DNA of 64,000 nucleotides from Pseudonocardia sp. ICBG1293 (GCF_020131355.1 NZ_JAHLEL010000051.1:124001-188000); one strand, 5' to 3'. Numbered from the stretch's first letter, positions 24,396-32,735 are shown. The notes: generated from the sequence alone by a model not told the origin. Made by a program: numbers and translations.

Positions 24396-25157
24396 CTACC
24401 GCGCGCGCCAGTACCCGGTGGCGTAGACCGCGCGCCGGTCGAAACCGCGCTCGCCGAGCAGGTGCGCCCGCAGGTCCTTGACCGCCGCGGACTCCCCGGA
24501 CAGCCACGCCTGGCCGGGCCCGGCGGGCAGCTCGACCGCCCGCACCGCCGCGACCAGCGGCTCTCCGGCGGGTGCGTCCCCGCGGTGCACCCAGGTGACG
24601 GCCGGCCCGCCGGGCAGCGACTGCTCCTCGCCGGCGTCGGCGACCTCGGCGACCACCCGTACCGGCACCCCGGGGGCGGCCTCGGCGAGCGTCTCGCAGA
24701 CGGTCGCGATGGCCGGCAGCGCGGACTCGTCGCCGATCACGAGGTGGTGCGCGGCCGCCGGGTCCGGCTCCCAGCGCCCGCCGGGCTCGGACACCCCGAC
24801 CCAGTCCCCGGGTGCGGCCGACACGGCCCAGGCGGCCGCAGGCCCGTGTCCGGTGTGGACGACGAAGTCGACGTCGAGCTCGCCGTGCTCGCCCGCGCCG
24901 GGGGCGAACCGGCGCACCGTGTAGGTGCGGATCGCCGGCCTGGCCTCGCCGGCGGGCCAGACCGGGCCGCCGGTCGAGGCGCGTGGCACGGCGGGACGCT
25001 CCTGACCCTCGACCGGGAAGAACATCTTGATCCGACGGTCCGGGCCGTGCCCGGGGAACCCGGCCAGCTCCTCGCCGGTCAGGGTCACCCGGACCATGCC
25101 GGGGGTGACGCGCTCGGTGCGGGCCACCTGCAGCAGGCGTGGTGCGGTCGTGCTCAT
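24396..25157 (-). CDS. Siderophore-interacting protein (SIP/ViuB family ferric-siderophore reductase)
   Basis: 253 residues. FAD-binding domain with the family motif IRTYTVRRFAPGAGEHGELD and VDFVVHTGHGPAAAWAVSAA; NAD(P)H-binding half with HHLVIGDESALPAIATVCET and LSGESAAVKDLRAHLLGERG, ending in VYATGYWRAR, the conserved SIP terminus. It reduces Fe3+-siderophore complexes in the cytosol to release iron. No siderophore transport gene is adjacent and no IdeR box is seen upstream. It lies downstream of tetR on the same strand with a 26-nt gap, so the two may be co-transcribed. Confidence 0.9.
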   Translation of the reverse strand: MSTTAPRLLQVARTERVTPGMVRVTLTGEELAGFPGHGPDRRIKMFFPVEGQERPAVPRASTGGPVWPAGEARPAIRTYTVRRFAPGAGEHGELDVDFVVHTGHGPAAAWAVSAAPGDWVGVSEPGGRWEPDPAAAHHLVIGDESALPAIATVCETLAEAAPGVPVRVVAEVADAGEEQSLPGGPAVTWVHRGDAPAGEPLVAAVRAVELPAGPGQAWLSGESAAVKDLRAHLLGERGFDRRAVYATGYWRAR

Positions 25158-25183
25158 GGCCGGGAATTGTCCCGGACGCGCGC

Positions 25184-25789
25184 TCAGGCCCGGCGGCCGA
25201 GGCCCGCCAGGCCGGTCCAGACCAGGTCCATCAGGTACTCGGTGGCCTGCTCGGCGGTGACCGACTCGTCCTGGCCGCGCCAGACCGCGAGCCGCTCGCA
25301 GGCCCCGACGATCACCTGCGCCCAGCCGGTCAGCCGGGCCGGCCCGGTACCCGGTACCTGTGCGGCGAGCAGCGCGGCGATGAAGTCGGTCTGCTGGGCG
25401 CGGATCTCCTCCAGCGCGGTGCCGGTGACCCCGGCCTCGGAGCAGAACAGCTGCCAGGCCGGCGCCCGCCGGTCCAGGTAGTGGAAGAACGCGAGCGTGC
25501 CGCCCCGCAGCATCGCCTCCGGTGACTCCGCGTCCCCCGCCGCCCGGGCGACGACCTCGAGCAGCTCGGCCCGGGCCCGGGCGATCGCCGCGAGCAGCAG
25601 GCCCTCCTTGGAGCCGAAGTGGGTGTAGAGCACCGGCTTGGTGACCCCGACCCGCTCGGCGACTTGCTCCATCGAGACCTCGGCGTAGCCGCGTTCGCCG
25701 AAGACCGCGACCGCCGCGTCGACGATCTGGCGCTCGCGCTCCGCCCTGGGCACGCGGCGGCGGGGGCCGGGTACGGTCTGCGCGGTCAC
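25184..25789 (-). CDS. TetR-family repressor, probably autoregulated and controlling menC
   Basis: 201 residues. N-terminal HTH: RQIVDAAVAVFGERGYAEVS, MEQVAERVGVTKPVLYTHFG, SKEGLLLAAIARARAELLEV, a classic TetR/AcrR domain; the C-terminal domain (FFHYLDRRAPAWQLFCSEAG) is of the TetR_C_33-like type. GTG start is leaderless behind TAATAT. A 25-bp palindrome covers its promoter and the menC ribosome-binding region, which implies autoregulation and control of menC. Inducer unknown. Confidence 0.88.
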   Translation of the reverse strand: MTAQTVPGPRRRVPRAERERQIVDAAVAVFGERGYAEVSMEQVAERVGVTKPVLYTHFGSKEGLLLAAIARARAELLEVVARAAGDAESPEAMLRGGTLAFFHYLDRRAPAWQLFCSEAGVTGTALEEIRAQQTDFIAALLAAQVPGTGPARLTGWAQVIVGACERLAVWRGQDESVTAEQATEYLMDLVWTGLAGLGRRA

Positions 25790-25796
25790 GTCGGAG

Positions 25797-25802
25797 ATAT
25801 TA
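25797..25802 (-). promoter_or_regulatory. -10 element of a leaderless tetR transcript
   Basis: TAATAT on the minus strand, 7 nt before the GTG at 25789; it overlaps the end of the palindromic operator. Confidence 0.55.
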
Positions 25803-25825
25803 CCCGCAGTAAGTTACTGGCGGTA
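25801..25825. promoter_or_regulatory. TetR operator between tetR and menC
   Basis: Imperfect palindrome TACCCGCAGTAA-G-TTACTGGCGGTA (two mismatches across 12-bp arms). It covers the tetR -10/-35 interval and ends 14 bp before the menC ATG, so binding would block both divergent genes. Confidence 0.7.
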
Positions 25826-25839
25826 GGAAGCGAGCGGGA

Positions 25840-26799
25840 ATGGACGTCTACGCCCTGCCGATGACCACCCGGTTCCGCGGGATCACCGTACGGGAGGGAC
25901 TGCTGCTGGCCGGCCCGGCCGGCTGGGGCGAGTTCTGCCCCTTCCCCGAGTACGACGACCGCGAGTCCGTCGCGTGGCTGGCCGCGGCCCGCGAGGCGGC
26001 CGGGGCGGGCTGGCCGGAGCCGGTGCGCGAGCAGGTGCCGGTCAACTGCACCGTGCCCGCCGTCGGCCCCGAGCACGCGCAGCGGATCGTGCGCGCCTCC
26101 GGCTGCACCACCGCGAAGGTCAAGGTCGCCGACGCGGGCGCCCCGTTGTCCGAGGACCTCGAGCGCGTCGCCGCCGTCCGTGACGCGCTCGGCCCCGCCG
26201 GGCTGGTCCGGGTGGACGCCAACGCCGCGTGGGACGTCGCGACGGCGGTCGCCGCCATCGGCGAGCTCGACCGGGCCGCCGGGGGACTGGAGTACGTCGA
26301 GCAGCCGTGCTGGGAGGTCGACGACCTCGCCGCCGTCCGCCGGGCCGTCGACGTGCCGATCGCCGCCGACGAGTCGATCCGCCGGGCCGAGGACCCGATG
26401 CGGGTGGTGGCGGCGGGCGCGGCCGACATCGTGGTGCTCAAGGTGTCACCGCTGGGCGGGGTGCGCCGGGCCCTGCGGATCGCCGAGGAGGTCGGGCTGC
26501 CGGTCGTCGTGTCCTCGGCGGTCGAGTCGGGCGTCGGGCTCGCCGCCGGGCTCGCGCTGGCCGGGGCGCTGCCGGAGCTGCACCACGCCTGCGGGCTGGC
26601 GACGGCGTCGCTGCTGGCCGACGACGTCGTCGACGAGCCGCTGCGTCCGGTGGACGGGCTCCTCCCGGTGCCGCGCCGCGCGCCCGAGCCGGTGCACCGG
26701 TCCCGGGTCGCCGCCGCTGCGGACCGGGCCGCGTGGTGGAACGGACGTCACGACCGGGTCGCGGCGCTCCTCGACACCGCGCCGCTCAGTACCGGTTGA
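25840..26799 (+). CDS. menC: o-Succinylbenzoate synthase
   Basis: 319 residues, enolase superfamily, typical of actinobacterial MenC. It dehydrates SHCHC to o-succinylbenzoate in menaquinone biosynthesis. Visible landmarks: catalytic KxK in TTAKVKVADAG, metal ligands in RVDANAAWDVATA, YVEQPCWEVDDL and IAADESIRRAED, and the second Lys in DIVVLKVSPLGGVRR. ATG is preceded by AGGAAGCGAGCGGGA. It is not next to other men genes but faces a TetR regulator with a shared operator. The last 14 bp overlap the convergent PPOX gene. Confidence 0.92.
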   Translation: MDVYALPMTTRFRGITVREGLLLAGPAGWGEFCPFPEYDDRESVAWLAAAREAAGAGWPEPVREQVPVNCTVPAVGPEHAQRIVRASGCTTAKVKVADAGAPLSEDLERVAAVRDALGPAGLVRVDANAAWDVATAVAAIGELDRAAGGLEYVEQPCWEVDDLAAVRRAVDVPIAADESIRRAEDPMRVVAAGAADIVVLKVSPLGGVRRALRIAEEVGLPVVVSSAVESGVGLAAGLALAGALPELHHACGLATASLLADDVVDEPLRPVDGLLPVPRRAPEPVHRSRVAAAADRAAWWNGRHDRVAALLDTAPLSTG

Positions 26800-27397
26800 C
26801 CCGCCCGTCGCGGCGCAGCGCCGCGTCGATCGCCCGGGCCGGGCCGGGGACCCGGTACTGGCCCTTCACGAGCTTCCCGGCGCTGGGGACCGCACCCGTC
26901 TCCGGCCAGGTCGCCGGGTCCCACAGCGACGAGCGCAGGAACGCCTTCGCGCAGTGCAGGAACAGCTCGTCGATCTCCACGACGATCGCGATCTCGGGCG
27001 TCGAGCCCTGCACGGTCAACCGCTCGGCGAAGTCCGGCCGGTGCACGATCCGCGCCCGCCCGTTGATCCGCACGGTGTCGTTCGACCCCGGCACGACGAC
27101 GATCATGCCGACCCGCGGGTCGTGCAGGATGTTGCGCATCGAGTCCAGCCTGCGGTTGCCCTTGCGGTCGGCGAAGGCGACCGAGTGCTCGTCGAGCACC
27201 AGCAGCGAGCCCGCCGGGTCGCCCCGCGGTGAGACGTCCACCCCGTCCGGCCCGGTCGTCGCGAGCAGGAAGAACGGCGACGCGGCCAGGAACTCCGCGG
27301 TCACCGGGTCGACCCGGTCGCGGGCCTTGTCCCGGATGAAGTCCGGCACCTCGCCGATGATCTCCCTGAGCCTGGCCTCGTCGGTGACGTCGTCCAT
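26786..27397 (-). CDS. PPOX-class FMN-binding protein (pyridoxamine-phosphate-oxidase-like)
   Basis: 203 residues. Split-barrel flavoprotein pattern: FLAASPFFLLATTGPDGVDV, SPRGDPAGSLLVLDEHSVAF, ADRKGNRRLDSMRNILHDPR and VGMIVVVPGSNDTVRINGRA, as in the MSMEG_1061-like FMN-dependent group. A C-terminal LFLHCAKAFLRSSLWDPATW motif is also typical of that group. Likely a reductase of an F420- or FMN-linked substrate or a protein of oxidative metabolism; substrate unknown. AAAGGGGG lies 3 nt upstream of the ATG and a palindrome is centred 22 nt upstream. Confidence 0.82.
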   Translation of the reverse strand: MDDVTDEARLREIIGEVPDFIRDKARDRVDPVTAEFLAASPFFLLATTGPDGVDVSPRGDPAGSLLVLDEHSVAFADRKGNRRLDSMRNILHDPRVGMIVVVPGSNDTVRINGRARIVHRPDFAERLTVQGSTPEIAIVVEIDELFLHCAKAFLRSSLWDPATWPETGAVPSAGKLVKGQYRVPGPARAIDAALRRDGRVNRY

Positions 27398-27412
27398 GGA
27401 CCCCCTTTGTTC

Positions 27413-27426
27413 TTAGGGCACCCTAA
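27413..27426. promoter_or_regulatory. Palindrome TTAGGG-CA-CCCTAA upstream of the PPOX gene
   Basis: Exact 6-bp arms with a 2-nt centre, 16 bp from the PPOX start and 45 bp from the divergent flavoprotein start. It resembles half-sites of IdeR/DtxR boxes but is too short for one (14 instead of 19 bp). Candidate operator for an unidentified regulator. Confidence 0.4.
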
Positions 27427-27457
27427 TACCGAACGCGCCGTGCGGGCGCCCCCCGCC

Positions 27458-27463
27458 TAGTGT
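27458..27463 (+). promoter_or_regulatory. -10 element of a leaderless transcript
   Basis: TAGTGT with 7 nt to the ATG at 27471 of the renalase-like flavoprotein. Confidence 0.5.
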
Positions 27464-27470
27464 CCCGGGG

Positions 27471-28424
27471 ATGGGCGTGATCGTGATCGGGGCCGGTATC
27501 GCCGGGGTGAGCTGTGCCGCGGAGCTGGCCGCGCGCGGCGTCGACGTGACGGTGTACGAGCGGGCCCGCGCGGCCGGGGGCAGGCTTGCGGTCCACCGCC
27601 ACGAGGGCCGTCCCGCCGACATCGGCGCCGCCTACTTCACCGTCTCCGACGACCGTTTCGCCGCCCGCGTCCGCCGCTGGGCCGACGACGGCCTGGTCCG
27701 TGAGTGGACCGACACGCTGGCGGTGTTCGACGGCACCACCCGCGGCGACGACACCCCGGGCCCGGTGCGGTTCGCCGCTCCGGCCGGGCTGCGGTCGCTG
27801 GTCACCGCGACCGCGGGCGAGCTGGACCTGCGCACCGGCCGCACCGTCGAGCGGGTCCGGCCCGGCCCGGACGGCCCGACCGTCGACGGTGCGCGCGCCG
27901 ACGCCGTCGTGCTGGCGATGCCCGACCCGCAGGCCGCGCGGCTGCTGGACCCGGACACGCCCGCGGGCGCCGCGGTCGCCGGGCGGGAGTGGAACCCCGT
28001 GCTCGCGCTGACCGCCGGGTTCGCCCGGCGGGACTGGCCGCGGCTGCCCGCGGCGTTCGTCAACGACCACCCGGTCCTCACGCTGGTCGCCGACGACGGC
28101 GACCGCCGGGGCGACGACGCCCCGGTGCTCGTCGCGCACTCCACCGGAGACCTCGCCCGCACCCACGACGCCGACCCCGGTGGCGCCGCGCCCGCGATGA
28201 CCGCGGCCCTGCGCGAGCTGCTGGGCGTCACCGACGAGCCGGGCTGGACGCACGTGCACCGCTGGCGCCTCGCCGCGCCCGCGGGCACCCGGGACGAGAC
28301 CTTCCACCTCGACGACGACGGCATCGGGCTCGCCGGCGACGGCTGGGGCCGGTCCCGGGTGCAGACGGCGTGGCTGTCCGGGCTGGAGCTGGCCGGGGCG
28401 CTCGCGGACCGCCTGGGCCGCTGA
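27471..28424 (+). CDS. Renalase-like FAD-dependent amine-oxidase-fold protein
   Basis: 317 residues. Rossmann FAD motif GVIVIGAGIAGVSCAAELAA at the N-terminus, then VTVYERARAAGGRLAVHRHE, and the substrate-side motif DIGAAYFTVSDDRFAARVRR characteristic of renalase-like NAD(P)-binding proteins; the C-terminal FAD contact is LAGDGWGRSRVQTAWLSGLE. These enzymes oxidise isomeric (2- or 6-dihydro) NAD(P)H to NAD(P)+ using O2. Cytosolic. Start supported by the leaderless TAGTGT element. Monocistronic. Confidence 0.82.
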   Translation: MGVIVIGAGIAGVSCAAELAARGVDVTVYERARAAGGRLAVHRHEGRPADIGAAYFTVSDDRFAARVRRWADDGLVREWTDTLAVFDGTTRGDDTPGPVRFAAPAGLRSLVTATAGELDLRTGRTVERVRPGPDGPTVDGARADAVVLAMPDPQAARLLDPDTPAGAAVAGREWNPVLALTAGFARRDWPRLPAAFVNDHPVLTLVADDGDRRGDDAPVLVAHSTGDLARTHDADPGGAAPAMTAALRELLGVTDEPGWTHVHRWRLAAPAGTRDETFHLDDDGIGLAGDGWGRSRVQTAWLSGLELAGALADRLGR

Positions 28425-28543
28425 ACCCCGCACGCACCGCCCCGCACCCCCCGCCCCGCCCCGTCGCCGAGCCTCGACGAGCCCCGGCGGGTCCCGGGGA
28501 GGGTGGGTGGTGGCGGGCCCTGGCCGCGTGGGCGTCGGCGACC

Positions 28544-28549
28544 TACCGT
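28544..28549 (+). promoter_or_regulatory. -10 element of a leaderless transcript
   Basis: TACCGT with 6 nt to the ATG at 28556 of the FAD-linked oxidase. Confidence 0.5.
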
Positions 28550-28555
28550 CGGGTC

Positions 28556-30043
28556 ATGTCCGATCGCGTCACTGCTGCCGCCCCCGTCGCCCCGGGACCG
28601 GAGGAGCGGCCGTTCGGCGGCTCCACCGCCGCCGTCGAGCTCGAGCCGGGCGGACCGTCCGAGGCCGGGCGGGCGGTCCTCGCCGAGCTGGCCGCGGCGC
28701 TCGACGCCGACCGGGTACTCACCGACCCCGACGTCGTGCGTCCCTACGTCCACGACGAGGCCGAGTGGGCCGAGTACGGCACCCCGGTGTGCGTGGTGCG
28801 GGCGCGGACCACCGCCGACGTCGCGGCGACGGTGCGGGCCTGCGCCGCGCACCGGGTCCCGGTCGTCGCGCGGGGCGCGGGCACCGGGCTGTCCGGCGGG
28901 GCGAACGCCGTGGACGGCTGCGTGCTGCTCAGCCTGGAGCGGATGACCGCGATCCGGGAGATCTCGGCGGGGGAGCGGCTCGCCGTCGTCGAACCGGGTG
29001 TGGTCAACGACGACCTGCGCGCCGCCTGTGCCGAGCGGGACCTCTGGTACCCGCCGGACCCGGCGTCCGCGCCCTGGTCGACGATCGGCGGCAACGTCGC
29101 CACCAACGCGGGCGGGCTGTGCTGCGTCAAGTACGGCGTCACCCGTGACTACGTGCTCGCACTCGAGGTGGTCACCGCGACCGGTGAGGTCGTGCGGGTG
29201 GGTCGGCGCACCGCGAAGGGGGTCGTCGGCTACGACCTCGCCGGGCTGATGGTCGGCTCGGAGGGGACGCTCGGGATCATCACCGAGATCACGGTGAAGC
29301 TGCGCCCGGCGCGACCGGCCGCGCCGCGCACCGTCGTCGGGTTCTTCGACTCGCTCGCCGACTGCGGGGCCGCGGTCGCCGCCGTGACCGAGCAGGGACT
29401 GCAGCCCGCGGTGTTCGAGCTGGTCGACCGGGAGTGCCTGGCCGCGGTCAACGCGTGGCGCAACGCCGGGCTCCCCGAGGGCGCCGCCGCGCTCCTGCTC
29501 GCCCAGACCGACCTGCCCGAGCCCGCCGCGACCGCCGAGGCCGACGCGATCCTGGCCGCGTTCACCGCGCACGGGGCGACCGAGGCGATGGCCGCGACCG
29601 ACGGGACCGAGTCCGAGGCGCTGTTCGCCGCCCGCCGGATGGCCTACCCGGCGCTGGAGCAGCTCGGGATGGGCATGCTGACCGAGGACGTCTGCGTCCC
29701 GCGGCCGCGGATGGCGCAGATGCTCGCCCGGATCGAGGACATCGGCCGGCGCCACGCGGTCCGGATCGCCACGGTCGCGCACGCCGGCGACGGGAACCTG
29801 CACCCGCTGATGCTGACCCCGCACGAGGACCCGGACGCCCGCGACCGCACCCGGGCCGCGTTCGACGAGATCATCGCCGCGGCCGTCGAGCTGGGCGGCA
29901 CGGTCACCGGCGAGCACGGTGTCGGGCTGCTCAAGCGGGACGGGATGGAGCGCGAGCTCGGTCCCGGGGTGCTCGCCCTGCAGCGTGCGGTGAAGGCGGC
30001 ACTGGACCCGGACGGCATCCTGAACCCCGGCAAGGCTGTCTGA
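28556..30043 (+). CDS. FAD-linked oxidase (GlcD/D-lactate dehydrogenase-like, VAO family)
   Basis: 495 residues. PCMH-type FAD domain: VVRARTTADVAATVRACAAH, VVARGAGTGLSGGANAVDGC, WSTIGGNVATNAGGLCCVKY-G and GYDLAGLMVGSEGTLGIITE. C-terminal FAD-oxidase domain with VAHAGDGNLHPLMLTPHEDP (His ligands for a 2-hydroxyacid) and GEHGVGLLKRDGM, ending DPDGILNPGKAV. It oxidises a 2-hydroxy acid such as glycolate or D-lactate, passing electrons to quinone or a partner; no GlcE/GlcF subunits are adjacent. The ATG is set by the leaderless TACCGT element. Confidence 0.88.
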   Translation: MSDRVTAAAPVAPGPEERPFGGSTAAVELEPGGPSEAGRAVLAELAAALDADRVLTDPDVVRPYVHDEAEWAEYGTPVCVVRARTTADVAATVRACAAHRVPVVARGAGTGLSGGANAVDGCVLLSLERMTAIREISAGERLAVVEPGVVNDDLRAACAERDLWYPPDPASAPWSTIGGNVATNAGGLCCVKYGVTRDYVLALEVVTATGEVVRVGRRTAKGVVGYDLAGLMVGSEGTLGIITEITVKLRPARPAAPRTVVGFFDSLADCGAAVAAVTEQGLQPAVFELVDRECLAAVNAWRNAGLPEGAAALLLAQTDLPEPAATAEADAILAAFTAHGATEAMAATDGTESEALFAARRMAYPALEQLGMGMLTEDVCVPRPRMAQMLARIEDIGRRHAVRIATVAHAGDGNLHPLMLTPHEDPDARDRTRAAFDEIIAAAVELGGTVTGEHGVGLLKRDGMERELGPGVLALQRAVKAALDPDGILNPGKAV

Positions 30044-30103
30044 GCCCGACGCGTCGCCCGGATGGCCGCGCGTGATCGTCCGCGTACCGGGGAACCCCGC
30101 GGG

Positions 30104-31690
30104 ATGAGTACGACCGACCCGGCCCTGGTCCCCTCCGCACTCGCGCTGACCTACCGGGGGCCCGCGCACACCGGGGCGCCGCGGCTGTCCGGGATCGACG
30201 GGGTGCACGAGGTCGTACCGGTGGTCGCGGCGGAGGTCCGGGAGGTCGAGCGCATCGACACCGCCGACCTGCGGCTGTTCTCCGCGGGGATCGAGCTCGT
30301 CGTGGAGCACGTGGTGCCCGACCGCGCCTCGGTGGTGGCGCCCGGCGCGGTCTGGGTGCTGCGGCTGCCCGACGCGGGCCCCGACGACGAGCTGCGCGTC
30401 CCGCTGCCGGGCAGCGAGGTCGAGGGCGTCGCCGACCGGTCGGTGCCCGACGGCGTCGACGCACTCGTCCGCCGGGTCCGCGGCGAGGCGCCGCTGGTGC
30501 CGGTCGGGCGGGTGCACCTCACCCGCACCGTCGGCAGGCTGCGCGACGCGGCCGGGCGGGACCTGGCCACCCTGACCCGCGACCAGGTCGACGTCGCGAC
30601 CCTGGGTACCGCGGCGACGGTCGAGAGCTGGACCGAGGCCGTCGTCGAGCCGGGGACGGCCGGGACCGCCCTGCTGCAGGAGCTCGACGACGCCCTGCGG
30701 ACCACCGGCATGGTCCGGGCCCCGCGCGGCGCCCACGCCCGGCTCGCCGCGCTGCTGGCCGAGGCCGCGCCCGCCCGTCCACCCCGGCGGACCGGGCGCC
30801 GGGGCAGCGCCGGTGCGCTGCTGCTGCGCTACCTCGGTGAGCAGGTCGACGCCCTCGCCGCCCGCGAGCAGGACCTGCGCGCCGACCGCCCGGACGCGGT
30901 GCACCAGATGCGCATCGCCGCCCGCCGGATGCGCAGCGCGCTGCGTACCTACGCCGGGCTCCTGGAGGGGCCGCGGGCCGCGCACGTGGTCTCCGAGCTG
31001 CGCTGGCTGGGCCGGGCGCTGGCCGGCGAGCGCGACGCGGAGGTCCAGGAGGAACGGCTGAACGCCCGGCTGGGGGCGCTGGAGCCGGAGCTGCTGCTGG
31101 GGCCGGTGCAGGCCGCCGTCACCCGGCACTTCGCCCGCACCCGGGCCGAGACCGGGGCCGCGGTGCTCGACGTCGTCGGCGGGGAGCGCTACGCCGCCCT
31201 GCAGGGCGCGCTGCGCAGGCTGCTCGCCGACCCGCCGCTGTCGGCGAGGGCCCGCAGGCCCGCGACGAAGGTCGTGCCCGCGATGGTCGGCCGGACCGCG
31301 CGGAAGCTGGAACGGCGGATGGAGCGGGCGCTCGCCGATCTCGAGGCCGGGCACACCGCCCCCGACTCGCTGCACGACGCCCGTAAGACCGGCAAGCAGC
31401 TGCGCTACGCCACCGAGGTCGCCCGGCCCAGCGTCGGCCGGGGCGCACGGGCGTTCGCGAAGCGGCTCAAGAAGGTGTCCGACGTGCTCGGCGAACACCA
31501 GGACGCCGTCGTCTCCCGGGAGACGCTGCGCAGCCTCGGCGCCCGCGCCGGCGCCGAGGGGGGCAACGGGTTCACCTTCGGGGTGCTGCACGGGCGGGAC
31601 ACCGCGACGATGCTCGACCTGGAGCGCAGGCTGCCCACGGTGTGGGAGACGGCGTGGACGCGGCGCGCCCGCCGGTGGATGCGCCGCTAG
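30104..31690 (+). CDS. CYTH-CHAD domain protein
   Basis: 528 residues. The N-terminal third is a divergent CYTH-like domain: EVREVERIDTADLRLFSAGI and WVLRLPDAGPDDELRVPLPG, without the canonical ExExK, so triphosphatase activity is doubtful. The C-terminal 300 residues form a CHAD helical domain with its conserved basic His motifs: DAVHQMRIAARRMRSALRTY, LRWLGRALAGERDAEVQEER, SLHDARKTGKQLRYATEVAR and KRLKKVSDVLGEHQDAVVSR. CHAD domains bind inorganic polyphosphate and locate to granules. The start is ATG at 30104 behind GCGGG. The PHP gene follows after 10 nt. Confidence 0.85.
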   Translation: MSTTDPALVPSALALTYRGPAHTGAPRLSGIDGVHEVVPVVAAEVREVERIDTADLRLFSAGIELVVEHVVPDRASVVAPGAVWVLRLPDAGPDDELRVPLPGSEVEGVADRSVPDGVDALVRRVRGEAPLVPVGRVHLTRTVGRLRDAAGRDLATLTRDQVDVATLGTAATVESWTEAVVEPGTAGTALLQELDDALRTTGMVRAPRGAHARLAALLAEAAPARPPRRTGRRGSAGALLLRYLGEQVDALAAREQDLRADRPDAVHQMRIAARRMRSALRTYAGLLEGPRAAHVVSELRWLGRALAGERDAEVQEERLNARLGALEPELLLGPVQAAVTRHFARTRAETGAAVLDVVGGERYAALQGALRRLLADPPLSARARRPATKVVPAMVGRTARKLERRMERALADLEAGHTAPDSLHDARKTGKQLRYATEVARPSVGRGARAFAKRLKKVSDVLGEHQDAVVSRETLRSLGARAGAEGGNGFTFGVLHGRDTATMLDLERRLPTVWETAWTRRARRWMRR

Positions 31691-31693
31691 CCT
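31688..31693 (+). promoter_or_regulatory. -10 element of a leaderless transcript
   Basis: TAGCCT spanning the CHAD gene stop codon, 7 nt before the GTG at 31701. Confidence 0.5.
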
Positions 31694-31700
31694 GCACCGG

Positions 31701-32735
31701 GTGAGAGACGCCGTCGCCGACCTGCGCCGGATCGCGTTCCTGCTCGAACGTGCCCAGGAGTCGACCTACCGGGTGCGCGCGTTCCGGACCGCGGCCGCCG
31801 CCCTGCGCGGTCGCGACGCGGAGGAGCTGGCCCGGCTGCACGCCTCCGGTGGTCTCACCGACGTCAAGGGCGTCGGCGAGGTGACCGCCCGCTGCGTGGG
31901 GGAGTCCGTCGCCGGCGAGGAGCCCGTCTACCTGCGTCGGCTGGAGGACGCCGTCGCCCGCGCCGACGCCACCGGTGTGCCCCTGGCCGAGGCGGCGCTG
32001 CGGCTGCGCGAGTCGCTGCGCGGGGACTGCCACAGCCACACCGACGCCTCCGACGGCGGTTCGCCGCTCGCCGAGATGGCCGAGACCGCGATCGGACTGG
32101 GCCACGACTACCTGGTCGTCACCGACCACTCGCCGCGCCTGACCGTCGCGAACGGACTGTCCGCGGACCGGCTCCGCCGCCAGGTCGAGCAGATCGCACA
32201 GCTGAACGAGAGGATCACCGCGTCCGGGGCGGGCTTCCGCGTGCTCACCGGGATCGAGGTCGACATCCTCGACGACGGGGCACTCGACCAGGCCGAGGAC
32301 CTGCTCGCCTCGCTCGACGTCGTGGTCGCCAGCGTGCACTCGAAGCTGCGCATGCCGCGCGACGAGATGACCGAGCGGATGCTCACCGCCGTCGCGAACC
32401 CGCACGTGGACGTCCTCGGGCACTGCACCGGCCGGATGGTGACCGGTCGCCGCACACGCCCGGAGTCCGAGTTCGACGCGGGGGCCGTGTTCGCCGCCTG
32501 CGCCGAGCACGGTGTCGCGGTGGAGATCAACGCCCGCCCCGAACGCCTCGACCCGCCGAAGCGGTTGCTGCGCCTGGCCGTCGAGGCGGGGTGTGAGTTC
32601 ACCATCGACACCGACGCCCACGCGCCCGGCCAGCTCGACTGGCTCGACCACGGCTGCGCCCGTGCCGTCGCCTGCGGCGTGGACCCGGAGCGGATCCGCA
32701 ACACCCGCGACCTCGCGGGCCTGCTGCGCCGCTGA
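31701..32735 (+). CDS. PHP-domain phosphoesterase with N-terminal helix-hairpin-helix (PolX C-terminal-like)
   Basis: 344 residues. The N-terminal 110 residues resemble the PolX helical domain (LLERAQESTYRVRAFRTAAA, LTDVKGVGEVTARCVGESVA), without the polymerase palm. The PHP domain has the metal ligands in GDCHSHTDASDGGSPLAEMA, YLVVTDHSPRLTVANGLSAD, LTGIEVDILDDGALD, VVASVHSKLRMPRDEM, DVLGHCTGRMV and FTIDTDAHAPGQLDWLDHG. It is probably a phosphatase or 3'-5' exonuclease; histidinol-phosphatase is a common but unproven annotation. GTG start supported by the leaderless TAGCCT. Confidence 0.85.
   Translation: MRDAVADLRRIAFLLERAQESTYRVRAFRTAAAALRGRDAEELARLHASGGLTDVKGVGEVTARCVGESVAGEEPVYLRRLEDAVARADATGVPLAEAALRLRESLRGDCHSHTDASDGGSPLAEMAETAIGLGHDYLVVTDHSPRLTVANGLSADRLRRQVEQIAQLNERITASGAGFRVLTGIEVDILDDGALDQAEDLLASLDVVVASVHSKLRMPRDEMTERMLTAVANPHVDVLGHCTGRMVTGRRTRPESEFDAGAVFAACAEHGVAVEINARPERLDPPKRLLRLAVEAGCEFTIDTDAHAPGQLDWLDHGCARAVACGVDPERIRNTRDLAGLLRR

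Noticed and set aside
27413-27426. IdeR/DtxR iron box before the PPOX gene
   Set aside because: Arms are 6 bp with a 2-nt centre (14 bp in total), not the 19-bp TTAGGTTAGSCTAACCTAA layout, and neither gene is an iron gene.
27632-31591. A 1319-codon open frame on the minus strand antisense to the renalase-like, FAD-oxidase and CHAD genes
   Set aside because: Composition is His/Gly/Arg/Asp-rich without any domain, and the plus strand has three clear families in the same place. Long antisense frames are normal at this GC content.
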